Origin: Neobacillus novalis NBRC 102450
Lineage (GTDB): Bacteria; Bacillota; Bacilli; Bacillales; Cytobacillaceae
Direction: 5' to 3'
Assembly: GCF_001591805.1 (NCBI RefSeq)
Contig: NZ_BCVP01000031.1
Location: forward strand, 1 to 64,000
DNA: 64,000 nucleotides
The notes under the pieces are model-generated. The model made no database searches. It was given only the letters and a program-made list of their open reading frames with translations, and was not told the DNA's origin. A program made the position numbers and the translations under genes. This document shows positions 56,869-64,000 of the stretch, in pieces (the first letter of the stretch is position 1; every line of letters starts with the position of its first letter).

Positions 56869-58455
56869 TTGGAGCTAGAAACATTTGTACATCATCTTCA
56901 CTTTGATACAGGAAAAGTTGCTCCGCCAGATTGGCAAGTGGACTGGGAGGATGCGCCACTTCCCTATAAACTGTACCGCGGCTTACCAGAGATTCCACTG
57001 AGTGCAGATGTACCGTTAACACTGGATGGACGGGAAGCTCAGGCAGAACCTAGTCTGCAGGAGCTAGGTCATTTCTTATGGTATGTGTACGGCCTTACTC
57101 AATACGCTCAATCCGCTTTAATCGAGGACACCGAGGGAAAAACTGCTGTGAGCTATGCTCAGTTATTCCGCCGATTTGTCCCCTCTGGCGGGGCGTTATA
57201 TCCCAATGAATTATATGTGTATGTAAAGCTGAAGGACGCACCAATGGGAATTTACCATTATGATGCGGCACACCACCGCCTCCTTTTGCTAAGAGAAGGA
57301 AATTACGATTCCTACTTATCAAGAAGTCTTGGGAATAGCTGTGATCTTTCTGACTGTTTCTGTACTGTTTTTGTCTCGACGCTCTTCTGGAAAAATTTTT
57401 ATAAATACAATAATTTTTCCTACAGGCTCCAAGGGTTAGATGCAGGTGTATTAATTGGGCAATCTTTAGAATTGGCCACTACGATGGGGTTTTCATCTCG
57501 GGTATGCTACCAATTTCTTGATCGGTCGATTAATCATTTGCTTGGGTTGTCTAATCAGGATGAAAGTGTATATGCAGTTATTCCATTATCTGTTAATACC
57601 TCTAACATTAGTGTTGATGACGATCATGATAGAGATGTAATTGTTTCTGCCGCAGAATTGTGTCGGGAAGTGCCATTGTTGGAGCATGTTGCCTATAACC
57701 GTTCAAAGAGGGTTATTGATTATCCGCTGCTGAGAAAAATGAATGAAGCATCGATGTTTGAAACAACAGAGTCGTTTGTGAAGATTAAGAAAGATAGTAG
57801 TGTGAAACTTTCCTTAGATTCAGAAATGATCTTGCTTCCCTTTGCTGAGCGCTTTTCTTACGATCTCGCATCCGTTTTTAGAGAGCGGCATTCTCCTGAT
57901 GTTGATTTTATGATGGGTAAAGTCAGTCAAACGCAACTATCCACTTTGTTAAAAGAGACATTTTCCTTACCGTATCAGAATGATCTTGACGACAGACATG
58001 GGAATGCTGATACCCGAGTTTCTTTATACGGCAGTTTTTATAACGTGGAGGAAGTTCCCAATGGTGCTTACGCTTATGACAAAAGCGCTCATGCACTTCG
58101 GAGAATAACACAGGGGGATTTTCGAGAGTTTTTACAATATGGATTAATAATGCCCAATGTAAATTTGTTTCAAGTTCCGCTAGTTCTGCATGTTGTTGGA
58201 GACAAGGAACACCTCAAAAAGGAATTGGGATATAGAGGATACCGGATTCAACAAATGGAGGCGGGCATATTCGTGCAACGATTGCTCTTGTTGTCATGTG
58301 GCTTAGGGATGGGAGGGCACCCACTATTAGGATTTGATGTAAACCAATGTGATGAACTTTACGGGATCAATTCAAAAGCAAAAACAAGCCTAATTCAAAT
58401 CCCGGTCGGTCCATACCGGCCCCGCGCCTGGTTAAAAGGAAGGTTGCTTAGCTAG
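56869..58455 (+). CDS. SagB-type azoline dehydrogenase, tandem nitroreductase domains
   Basis: A 528-residue flavoenzyme expected to oxidise thiazolines to thiazoles with FMN. Residues about 62-250 are a first nitroreductase-like half (RRFVPSGGALYPNELYVYV at 101-119, then LDAGVLIGQSLELATTMGF). A second, diverged half (about 340-528) repeats the plan (YNVEEVPNGAYAYD, MEAGIFVQRLLLLSCGLGM). Which half binds FMN is unclear. The start is TTG 56869 behind GGAGGTG (56857-56863). It is the last gene of the cluster and is followed by the duplicated terminator. Confidence 0.88.
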   Translation: MELETFVHHLHFDTGKVAPPDWQVDWEDAPLPYKLYRGLPEIPLSADVPLTLDGREAQAEPSLQELGHFLWYVYGLTQYAQSALIEDTEGKTAVSYAQLFRRFVPSGGALYPNELYVYVKLKDAPMGIYHYDAAHHRLLLLREGNYDSYLSRSLGNSCDLSDCFCTVFVSTLFWKNFYKYNNFSYRLQGLDAGVLIGQSLELATTMGFSSRVCYQFLDRSINHLLGLSNQDESVYAVIPLSVNTSNISVDDDHDRDVIVSAAELCREVPLLEHVAYNRSKRVIDYPLLRKMNEASMFETTESFVKIKKDSSVKLSLDSEMILLPFAERFSYDLASVFRERHSPDVDFMMGKVSQTQLSTLLKETFSLPYQNDLDDRHGNADTRVSLYGSFYNVEEVPNGAYAYDKSAHALRRITQGDFREFLQYGLIMPNVNLFQVPLVLHVVGDKEHLKKELGYRGYRIQQMEAGIFVQRLLLLSCGLGMGGHPLLGFDVNQCDELYGINSKAKTSLIQIPVGPYRPRAWLKGRLLS

Positions 58456-58480
58456 GAGAGACATGGATAACATTTATTCA

Positions 58481-58517
58481 TTTAAAGGCTCTTAACCGAT
58501 TGGTTGGGGGTCTTTTT
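58481..58517 (+). terminator. Terminator after the peptide cluster (copy 2 of a duplicated terminator)
   Basis: CTTAACCGA with TTGGTTGGGGG forms the stem, followed by TTTTT. It matches the rpsI terminator in all but a few positions. It also faces the convergent regulator gene 38 bp away. Confidence 0.85.
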
Positions 58518-58555
58518 AGATAAGAAAACGGATATGATTTTTACTCAATATCCGT

Positions 58556-59191
58556 TTAGTCTACTAAATGCTTTTTTACCGCATAAAGTGCCGCCTGTGT
58601 CCGGTCTGCCAGCTCGAGCTTGGCCAAAAGGTTTGACACATGCGTCTTTACAGTTTTTTCGGTAATAAAGAGCGCTGCGGCAATTTCTTTGTTGCTTTTT
58701 CCTTTAGCAATTTCTTTTAAAACATCCAACTCTCTTTTGGTTAATTCCTCTAGTAAATTTCTTTCCTGTTTATTGGACAAATTGGCCAGGAGATGCGAAG
58801 TAGCTATCGGATGCAGCTGGTTTTCTCCGCTGATGATTTTTTTGATTGTTGTGACAAGTTCATCAGGCTGGATGTCCTTTAACTGGAATCCGGAAGCACC
58901 TGCTTCAAGCGCGGGGATGACATGGTCTTGATCTGAAAAGCTGGTCAACATCAAAATTTTGATTTCAGGATGCTCTTTTTTAATCAACCTTGTTGCTTGG
59001 ATTCCGTCCATTTCAGGCATCACCAAGTCCATTAGAATAATATCCGGCTTTAGTAACTTTGCTAGCTCAACGGCTTCCTTTCCATTTGCGGCTTCCCCGA
59101 TAATGTCAAGCCCTGTTTGGGTGCGAAGAAAAAAGACGAGGCCTCTTCTAACAACATGATGGTCATCAGCTATTAATACGCGTATATTCAC
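58556..59191 (-). CDS. NarL/LuxR-family response regulator (YhcZ-like)
   Basis: A 211-residue two-component regulator. The receiver domain has the acidic pair D9/D10, phospho-acceptor D55 and lysine K105. The C-terminal LuxR helix-turn-helix (about 146-205) includes GKSNKEIAAALFITEKTVKTHVSNLL. It closely resembles B. subtilis YhcZ. It begins 12 bp after the stop of the kinase gene, with a purine-rich site (AGGGGGGA) just upstream. Targets are unknown; adjacency to the peptide cluster is suggestive only, because the genes converge. Confidence 0.93.
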   Translation of the reverse strand: MNIRVLIADDHHVVRRGLVFFLRTQTGLDIIGEAANGKEAVELAKLLKPDIILMDLVMPEMDGIQATRLIKKEHPEIKILMLTSFSDQDHVIPALEAGASGFQLKDIQPDELVTTIKKIISGENQLHPIATSHLLANLSNKQERNLLEELTKRELDVLKEIAKGKSNKEIAAALFITEKTVKTHVSNLLAKLELADRTQAALYAVKKHLVD

Positions 59192-59203
59192 TAAAATTCC
59201 CCC

Positions 59204-60322
59204 CTAGAACGGAATGTGGATCTGTATTTCTGTTCCGCTTCCCGGCTTACTTGTTATTTGAAATGTCCCACTTAACGCTTCCGTCCGTGTTTTCATATTT
59301 TTTAATCCCAATGAGGGGATCGTATGATTTTGGTCATAATGGAAGCCACAGCCTCCATCCTTGATTGTCATCAGCACCCCATCACTAGCAGCATGGAAAA
59401 ATAAAACCACTTCTGTTGTCTGGGAATGTTTTTTACAATTGGCTAGGGCCTCCTGGCCGATCCGCCACAGCGCTTCCTCCACCTTTCCAGAAATGCTTGC
59501 TACTCCTGTCACCTTGGTTTCAATCGACAGGCCAAGCATATCAGCATAACTTTTCAAGGCACTTACCAATCCATTTTCCAGACCACGCGGGCGGAGCTGC
59601 CAGATTAATGCTCTCATTTCCCCAAGAGCTTCCTGGGCCAAATCCTGCATATAACTAAACGTTTGTTTTACTTCATCATTTGGTGTCATTTCAACTCCTG
59701 CCCTTGCGGTAAGACTGAGGGAAAATAAAAGCTGATTAACGGAATCGTGAAGATCCCTTGCCAGCCGATTCCGCTCGGCAACAAGTGCTGTCTCTTGTTC
59801 CCGCTGGGTCAGTTTGATTCGTTTCAATGCTGTGCCGATTTGAAAGGCAACCGCTTCAAGCAAGGCGAGTTCATTTTTTTGAAAATGTGTTTTGTTTGGC
59901 GAGCCTACATTTAATATGCCGAACCGTTCCTGACCAGCCCGTAGCGGGACCGTAGCATGATGGGTCAGTCCGCACGTTTCACCGGCATTCTCTGCAATGG
60001 CATCTTCAATTCGTTTACATTCCATAATATTTGATGCTTTATTTAGTTGTCGATTATTGTATTTATTTACGCACCAGCACTTACCCTGGCACATCCTTTG
60101 TTTATCGTCATTCGCTAAAGCAGGTGGCAGGGCTTCATCGGCTGCGAGCTGATGGCTGCCATTTTCATCAATTAAAAAAATCCAGCCTGTTTGCAGTCCA
60201 GTCACATGGAGAAGTCTTTTCAAAACACCAGACAACACGGCATTGGTATCCGTTCCTTCATTTAAAAGCTCAGCGATTTCCTTTAAAATGCTGATTTCCT
60301 CGTATCCAGTCTCTATAGACAT
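59204..60322 (-). CDS. GAF-domain sensor histidine kinase (YhcY-like) with a cysteine cluster
   Basis: A 372-residue cytoplasmic kinase without membrane segments. A GAF sensor domain (about 15-170) is followed by a HisKA_3 dimerisation helix with H192 in RDLHDSVNQ and an HATPase domain. The GAF domain holds C78, C82, C84, C102 and C117, a pattern resembling Fe-S or redox-sensing GAF kinases such as staphylococcal AirS. I place the start at the ATG whose complement is 60320-60322, eight bases after AGAGGGG. A longer in-frame start at 60352 overlaps that site. A minus-strand TATAAT is at 60358-60363, without a clear -35. Confidence 0.92.
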   Translation of the reverse strand: MSIETGYEEISILKEIAELLNEGTDTNAVLSGVLKRLLHVTGLQTGWIFLIDENGSHQLAADEALPPALANDDKQRMCQGKCWCVNKYNNRQLNKASNIMECKRIEDAIAENAGETCGLTHHATVPLRAGQERFGILNVGSPNKTHFQKNELALLEAVAFQIGTALKRIKLTQREQETALVAERNRLARDLHDSVNQLLFSLSLTARAGVEMTPNDEVKQTFSYMQDLAQEALGEMRALIWQLRPRGLENGLVSALKSYADMLGLSIETKVTGVASISGKVEEALWRIGQEALANCKKHSQTTEVVLFFHAASDGVLMTIKDGGCGFHYDQNHTIPSLGLKNMKTRTEALSGTFQITSKPGSGTEIQIHIPF

Positions 60323-60430
60323 TGCAGTTTCCCCTCTGCTTTGAAGTATCAACTGTTATTATAGCTTATTTACAATTTTCAGACTCCTATTATTGAGATT
60401 TTCTTTTTCAACCCAATTTATGCTAGCAAT

Positions 60431-60585
60431 TAAGAACAAAACTCGCTAGAGAAGTAAGAGAAATGTCTTTAATAAGGGCTCTTAAGGACAAATCTCCGTA
60501 AGAAAGCAAGGAAAAAGTCCTTCATAAGGTCGATGAAGGACAAATCTCCGGAAGAATGCAAGAGAATAGTCCTTCATTATGACCT
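60431..60585. repeat. Three tandem 52-bp palindrome-containing repeats
   Basis: Units at about 60431-60481 (degenerate), 60482-60533 and 60534-60585. Units 2 and 3 share GGACAAATCTCCG and AGTCCTTCAT at exact 52-bp spacing. Within each, AAGGAC pairs with GTCCTT, so each can fold as a hairpin. They fill most of the 264-bp gap between the kinase and VOC genes; no gene is seen there. Their resemblance to dispersed Bacillus intergenic repeats is from memory. Confidence 0.8.
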
Positions 60586-60616
60586 CTCAAAAGGCCAAGC
60601 TCCAAGTTTCGGCTAA

Positions 60617-60964
60617 CTAAGCGGAACTAAGCTCCAAAAACTCGATAATCTCTCCCTCAGGTCCTTCAAAAAAGACTGTCTCCCAGCCATTCTCCAGTTT
60701 ATAGGGACCTTCTATTTTTCTAATATCATCAAACCGCTTCATCACTTCATGGAGATCGCTTACCTCAAAACAAATATGAGTCGTTTTATTGTTTCCTAGA
60801 TGACCAGAGATCAACTCAAGTCTAAAGTCTCCTAAAGCCAGAAACACAATCTCTTCCCCCAAGAAAAACATTCGGCATTCTTCCTGAAAGCCCAGGTGCT
60901 TTTTATAAAAAGCGACAGACTCCTCCATAATGTTCACTTCTAAACCAAAATGATGGACTCGCAT
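60617..60964 (-). CDS. VOC (glyoxalase/bleomycin-resistance fold) protein
   Basis: A 115-residue single-domain VOC protein with the paired beta-alpha-beta-beta-beta modules: HHFGLEV at the start, THICFEV in the middle and GPEGEIIEFLEL at the end, where His and Glu residues usually bind metal. Substrate unknown. I choose the ATG (complement 60962-60964) with GGGGAGG six bases upstream, over a TTG at 60979. It is the last of a three-gene minus-strand operon, 15 bp after the QueA-like gene. Confidence 0.87.
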   Translation of the reverse strand: MRVHHFGLEVNIMEESVAFYKKHLGFQEECRMFFLGEEIVFLALGDFRLELISGHLGNNKTTHICFEVSDLHEVMKRFDDIRKIEGPYKLENGWETVFFEGPEGEIIEFLELSSA

Positions 60965-60979
60965 TAAAGACCTCCCCAA

Positions 60980-62011
60980 TCATATAATTAGATTCATATC
61001 GCCAAACTCATGCCATAGATAGCCGGCACCGATTGCTTGATCATAGGCCTTAAGCAAATTCTGTTCAGATATAAAGGCGGAAAGCATATCGAGGTGGCTG
61101 GCCTTCGGTTCATGCAAACCCGTAATAATGCCATCTGCAATTTTTATAGGAAAATGTTGATCGATATATAGATTCGTCATCCCTGATAGCGCTTCGTTCT
61201 TAGCTGCAGTCTCAAGAGCCCTGACCACTGTCGTACCAACCGCGATTACCTTTTTACCAGATGCTTTTGTCTGGATAATCCTTTCCATTGTACGGTCAGA
61301 GATTTGATACTCCTCATCATTATCTTCGGGTGTTTGAACCAAACTATCATCAAGCAAATAGCTCAACCCTGTATGCAATTGGATAAAATCAACCTGTATA
61401 TCTTTGCGCTTCAATTCAAATAACAGCTCCCAGCTAAAGGCTCTGCCAGCAGAAGGCATCTCCACTGAACCGGGATGGCAGGCAAAAACCGTTTGGTAGT
61501 AATCCAATTCCCATGGCTGCTCAATATATTCATAACGGATCGGCTCGCCTAGGTCATAAATGATATTGAATAGATCCGTTCCTTTTTTTGAAAAATGAAT
61601 GAGCTTAAGTGGGGAATTTTCCTTTTCGCCTATTACCGTTGCTGCTAATTCAGGTGAAAATTGCAGGATATCGCCTGTTTTTACAGGGTTTGCTACAATC
61701 AGCGCATCCCAAGTATCTTCGCCACGGCGCCTTGCCAGCCGAATTTCCACTTTTGGTGCCAGTTGATTCGTGTCCCGCCGCCATTTGGCCTGTAAAACCG
61801 CAGGTATGGTGCGGCTATTATTTAAAATAACCAGGTCCCCGGGCTGAAGATAATCTGCCAAGTGAAAGAAATGGTCATGCTTGATTTCTCCTGTTGTTCG
61901 GTCCAGCACCATCATCCGGACATGATCTCTTCGTAAGCCACGTTTTTCTGGAGGATGTGAAGCATTAAGTTCATCTGGAAGATAAAAATCCAACGCTTTA
62001 ATCGCTGCCAT
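60980..62011 (-). CDS. QueA-like S-adenosylmethionine:tRNA ribosyltransferase-isomerase paralogue
   Basis: A 343-residue protein of the QueA fold: GDLVILNNSRTIPA near 58, AVGTTVVRALE near 260, and a C-terminal HEPKASHLDMLSAF and AGYLWHEFGDMNLI. QueA adds the cyclopentane ring of queuosine to tRNA. The N-terminus (SHPPEKRGLRRD) and the segment around PIRYEYI diverge from canonical QueA, and the gene is not next to tgt or ruvB. It is more likely a paralogue with altered substrate than the housekeeping enzyme. It starts 3 bp after the SDR stop. Confidence 0.8.
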   Translation of the reverse strand: MAAIKALDFYLPDELNASHPPEKRGLRRDHVRMMVLDRTTGEIKHDHFFHLADYLQPGDLVILNNSRTIPAVLQAKWRRDTNQLAPKVEIRLARRRGEDTWDALIVANPVKTGDILQFSPELAATVIGEKENSPLKLIHFSKKGTDLFNIIYDLGEPIRYEYIEQPWELDYYQTVFACHPGSVEMPSAGRAFSWELLFELKRKDIQVDFIQLHTGLSYLLDDSLVQTPEDNDEEYQISDRTMERIIQTKASGKKVIAVGTTVVRALETAAKNEALSGMTNLYIDQHFPIKIADGIITGLHEPKASHLDMLSAFISEQNLLKAYDQAIGAGYLWHEFGDMNLII

Positions 62012-62014
62012 TCC

Positions 62015-62728
62015 TTACACCCCCTCTGACTGGGCCGCAAACCTTTGGCCATTAATTCCTGCCGCTCTATCTGATGCAAGGTATAAAAATATCTCAACTA
62101 CCTCCTCGGGCTTAGCCAATGGATAATCGCAGTCAGGTACAGCTAATTGGTGCATGTTTGTGTCCATTTCTCCCGGATCGACCATGTTGACGCGGACATT
62201 GGTCTCACTTAATTCATCTGCCCACGTTTGCGTGAGGCCCTCAACGGCAAATTTTGAAATCCCGTATGCGCCCCAACCCGCAAAGCCCGTCTGGCCAGCT
62301 TCGGATGTTAGATTAATAATCGATCCAAGATTCCGCCCAAGCATCCCCGGAATAACTCTTCTCGTTACAAGAAATGGCGAGACTGCATTTACCCGGAGTA
62401 CCTCAGCAAAGTCTTCTTCAGGGTAATCGAGAAGCAATGGCATTGGACTTGGCCCCAAAATAGAGGCATTATTGATCAGGACATCAATATGGCCATATTC
62501 CTCCTCAGCCATCGCAACGAATCGCTCCACATCCCTTGACTTGGAAATATCAGCGGTAACCGCCAGCACTTCAGCACCTAAATCCATGGCGGCATCCTTT
62601 ATTCTTAGCAAGTCTTCCGTTGTCCTGGCACATATCGCCAACTTCGCTCCTTCTTTTGCAAATGCCAATGTTAACGCCCTGCCCAAACCTTTAGAGGCCC
62701 CAGTTATCATTACAACTTTGTCTTTCAT
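62015..62728 (-). CDS. Short-chain dehydrogenase/reductase
   Basis: A 237-residue classical SDR. The NAD(P) loop TGASKGLG is at 9-16, NNAS at 86-89, a serine near 142 and the catalytic YGISK (Y155, K159). The arginine after the second strand (CARTTEDL) suggests NADPH preference. Substrate unknown. First gene of the SDR/QueA-like/VOC operon; the upstream 62729-62957 is a divergent intergenic region with no strong promoter on either strand. Confidence 0.92.
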   Translation of the reverse strand: MKDKVVMITGASKGLGRALTLAFAKEGAKLAICARTTEDLLRIKDAAMDLGAEVLAVTADISKSRDVERFVAMAEEEYGHIDVLINNASILGPSPMPLLLDYPEEDFAEVLRVNAVSPFLVTRRVIPGMLGRNLGSIINLTSEAGQTGFAGWGAYGISKFAVEGLTQTWADELSETNVRVNMVDPGEMDTNMHQLAVPDCDYPLAKPEEVVEIFLYLASDRAAGINGQRFAAQSEGV

Positions 62729-62957
62729 AATGTGTTCTCCCCTTCATAACTTGATGTCTTAAGCATACTGGTTTCTTCCAAATCCCCCCTCAGAAAAAAG
62801 CTTGAACTTTATCTACAACTTTTGGATGAGAAAAGAGACAAACAGTCTTTGGGGCAGCTTTAATTGGAATCATACCCACAGGAATAAAAATTGGAAATTG
62901 AGACCTTGCATTTCTTATGAACGCGGGATAAAGACTAGTTCTAAGAGGTGAAATGAA

Positions 62958-63401
62958 GTGACTGTGATTACATCCTTTAAAGAAAAAAGACGAGAAAAAC
63001 AAATTAAATATGAACGATCCGTTCTGAGGGATCTATCCATCAATACATTAAAAGAGCGAGTACGCCACTATTTTGGCTCAACTAAGATAGCCTCAAGCTT
63101 TGTCATGAATACAGGCATTGAGGAAGCATGTTACGATGTAGCCCTTGAAGCCTTCTTGCTGGGAGCAAAATTCAGCAAGTTTGGCTATTATGGAGAAGAT
63201 ATAGATGAGGTGCGCCTGCGCTGCTTAAAAGAAGAAAAACACTTAATCAATACCCTTTACAACTTTTTGCTTTATTGGGGAAATGGGGAGGAAGGTACCA
63301 TGAGTGAATCCCTCTATTACCTTTGTGAACAATATATTCACGTCTGGTGGCGCGAAGGATACGAAAAAGGTCAAAGGCGCCACAAGCTTCGACTTCACTA
63401 A
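62958..63401 (+). CDS. ybaK: YbaK-family protein (DUF2521)
   Basis: A 147-residue protein matching the small Bacillus YbaK family by overall sequence and by its place before cwlD. It is rich in charged and aromatic residues, with no signal peptide or membrane segment; function unknown. The C-terminal half has WWREGYEKGQRRHKLRLH. GTG 62958 follows AGAGGTG. It marks the return of conserved gene order after the accessory region. Confidence 0.85.
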   Translation: MTVITSFKEKRREKQIKYERSVLRDLSINTLKERVRHYFGSTKIASSFVMNTGIEEACYDVALEAFLLGAKFSKFGYYGEDIDEVRLRCLKEEKHLINTLYNFLLYWGNGEEGTMSESLYYLCEQYIHVWWREGYEKGQRRHKLRLH

Positions 63402-63488
63402 TACCACCGCATTTCTTATTGTTCTAAAACCGCTCCTTGTCCCATATATTTTATTGAAAACGGGACGAGCGGGAGGGAATGATTAGGG

Positions 63489-64000
63489 GTGTCAAAGCGC
63501 AGATTGAAAATTATCAGCTTTATTGCAGGATTACTTTTGCTATTTCTCATATTACAGCATGATTTTTCCGAAAATAATTCATGGAATTCATGGAATCTGC
63601 CACTATCAGGGAAGATCATCTTGCTTGATGCAGGACACGGCGGACCGGATGGCGGAGCCGGAACTGGGAAAACGCTTGAAAAGGACATTGCCTTAGAAAT
63701 TACCCTTAAAGTCAGGGATTACCTTCAGGAGCAGGGCGCCCTTGTTATTATGACGAGGGAAACAGATAAAGACCTTGCCGCCCCTGATATGAAGGGCTAC
63801 AGTAGAAGAAAAGTAGAAGATTTGAAACAGCGATTAAAAATGATCAATAGCTCCGATAATGACTTTTTTGTCAGCATCCATCTAAATGCGATTCCATCCG
63901 CTAGATGGAGCGGTGCCCAAACCTTCTATACACCCCATCATAAGGAAAATGCCAGAGCAGCTAAATTTATTCAGGAAGAGCTCCGAAAGAACTTGGAGAA
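63489..64000 (+). CDS. cwlD: CwlD, N-acetylmuramoyl-L-alanine amidase (partial, cut by window end)
   Basis: The first 170 codons are present. A short hydrophobic N-terminal segment (about 6-21) acts as a signal or anchor. The Amidase_3 domain follows, with the zinc-site DAGHGGPDGG (about 47-56) and the SIHLNAIPS motif (about 130-138). CwlD makes muramic-delta-lactam in spore cortex with PdaA, needed for germination. Start GTG 63489 lies 11 bases after GGGAGGG (63471-63477); the stop and C-terminal part lie beyond 64000. Confidence 0.92.
   Translation, partial: MSKRRLKIISFIAGLLLLFLILQHDFSENNSWNSWNLPLSGKIILLDAGHGGPDGGAGTGKTLEKDIALEITLKVRDYLQEQGALVIMTRETDKDLAAPDMKGYSRRKVEDLKQRLKMINSSDNDFFVSIHLNAIPSARWSGAQTFYTPHHKENARAAKFIQEELRKNLE

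Noticed and set aside
60980-62011. Calling this gene the housekeeping queA
   Set aside because: Diverged N-terminus and internal motifs and the absence of tgt/ruv neighbours argue for a paralogue, so no symbol was given.

Overview
The window is a stretch of a low-GC Gram-positive chromosome, almost certainly a spore-forming Bacillaceae member (Bacillus/Neobacillus type; the genus is inferred from remembered protein similarity and was not searched). Gene order follows the Bacillus subtilis chromosome from ctsR to cwlD with few breaks, and sigH, disA and cwlD fit a sporulating organism. Most start codons were re-chosen from Shine-Dalgarno position and family N-termini; several genes start with GTG or TTG.

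Layout. 1-43: probable last bases of a 5S rRNA and its terminator. 185-4795: the CtsR-regulated stress operon ctsR-mcsA-mcsB-clpC. 4907-9823: radA, disA, the membrane PIN/TRAM gene yacL, ispD, ispF. 9871-15401: gltX, a cysteine T-box, cysE, cysS, mrnC, rlmB, rae1. 15472-20589: sigH, rpmG, secE, nusG, rplK, rplA, the L10 leader, rplJ, rplL, rsmC. 20846-32980: rpoB, rpoC, an L7Ae-like gene, rpsL, rpsG, fusA, tuf. 33362-47500: the S10-spc-alpha ribosomal superoperon with secY, adk, infA and rpoA. The map gene normally found between adk and infA survives only as a short frame-shifted remnant, and the KOW gene that follows it in B. subtilis is absent. 47897-52223: the ECF transporter core (ecfA1, ecfA2, ecfT), truA, rplM, rpsI.

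After rpsI the core synteny is interrupted. In B. subtilis ybaK and cwlD lie close downstream; here about 10.5 kb of accessory DNA intervenes. The first part (52509-58455) is a compact thiazole/oxazole-modified peptide cluster of the heterocycloanthracin type. It has a Cys/Gly-rich precursor with four tandem 18-bp repeats, an ocin-ThiF-like leader-binding F protein, an E1-like/YcaO cyclodehydratase ending in a PxPxP tail, and a SagB-type dehydrogenase with two nitroreductase-like halves. No exporter or immunity gene is adjacent. The terminators at its two borders are near-identical direct repeats, which suggests how it was inserted. Next, on the minus strand, come a NarL-type response regulator and a GAF-domain histidine kinase with a cysteine cluster, three copies of a 52-bp palindrome-containing repeat, and an SDR / QueA-like / VOC operon. 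Core synteny resumes with ybaK and a cwlD gene cut by the window end.

Functionally the window is dominated by translation, transcription and protein quality control. Many leaders look regulatory: a CtsR operator, a T-box, the L10 and probable L13 leaders, long hairpins before rpsJ and tuf, and unexplained structures before nusG, rpoB and ecfA1. The peptide cluster is the main accessory trait, and the decayed map gene is the clearest lesion in the core.
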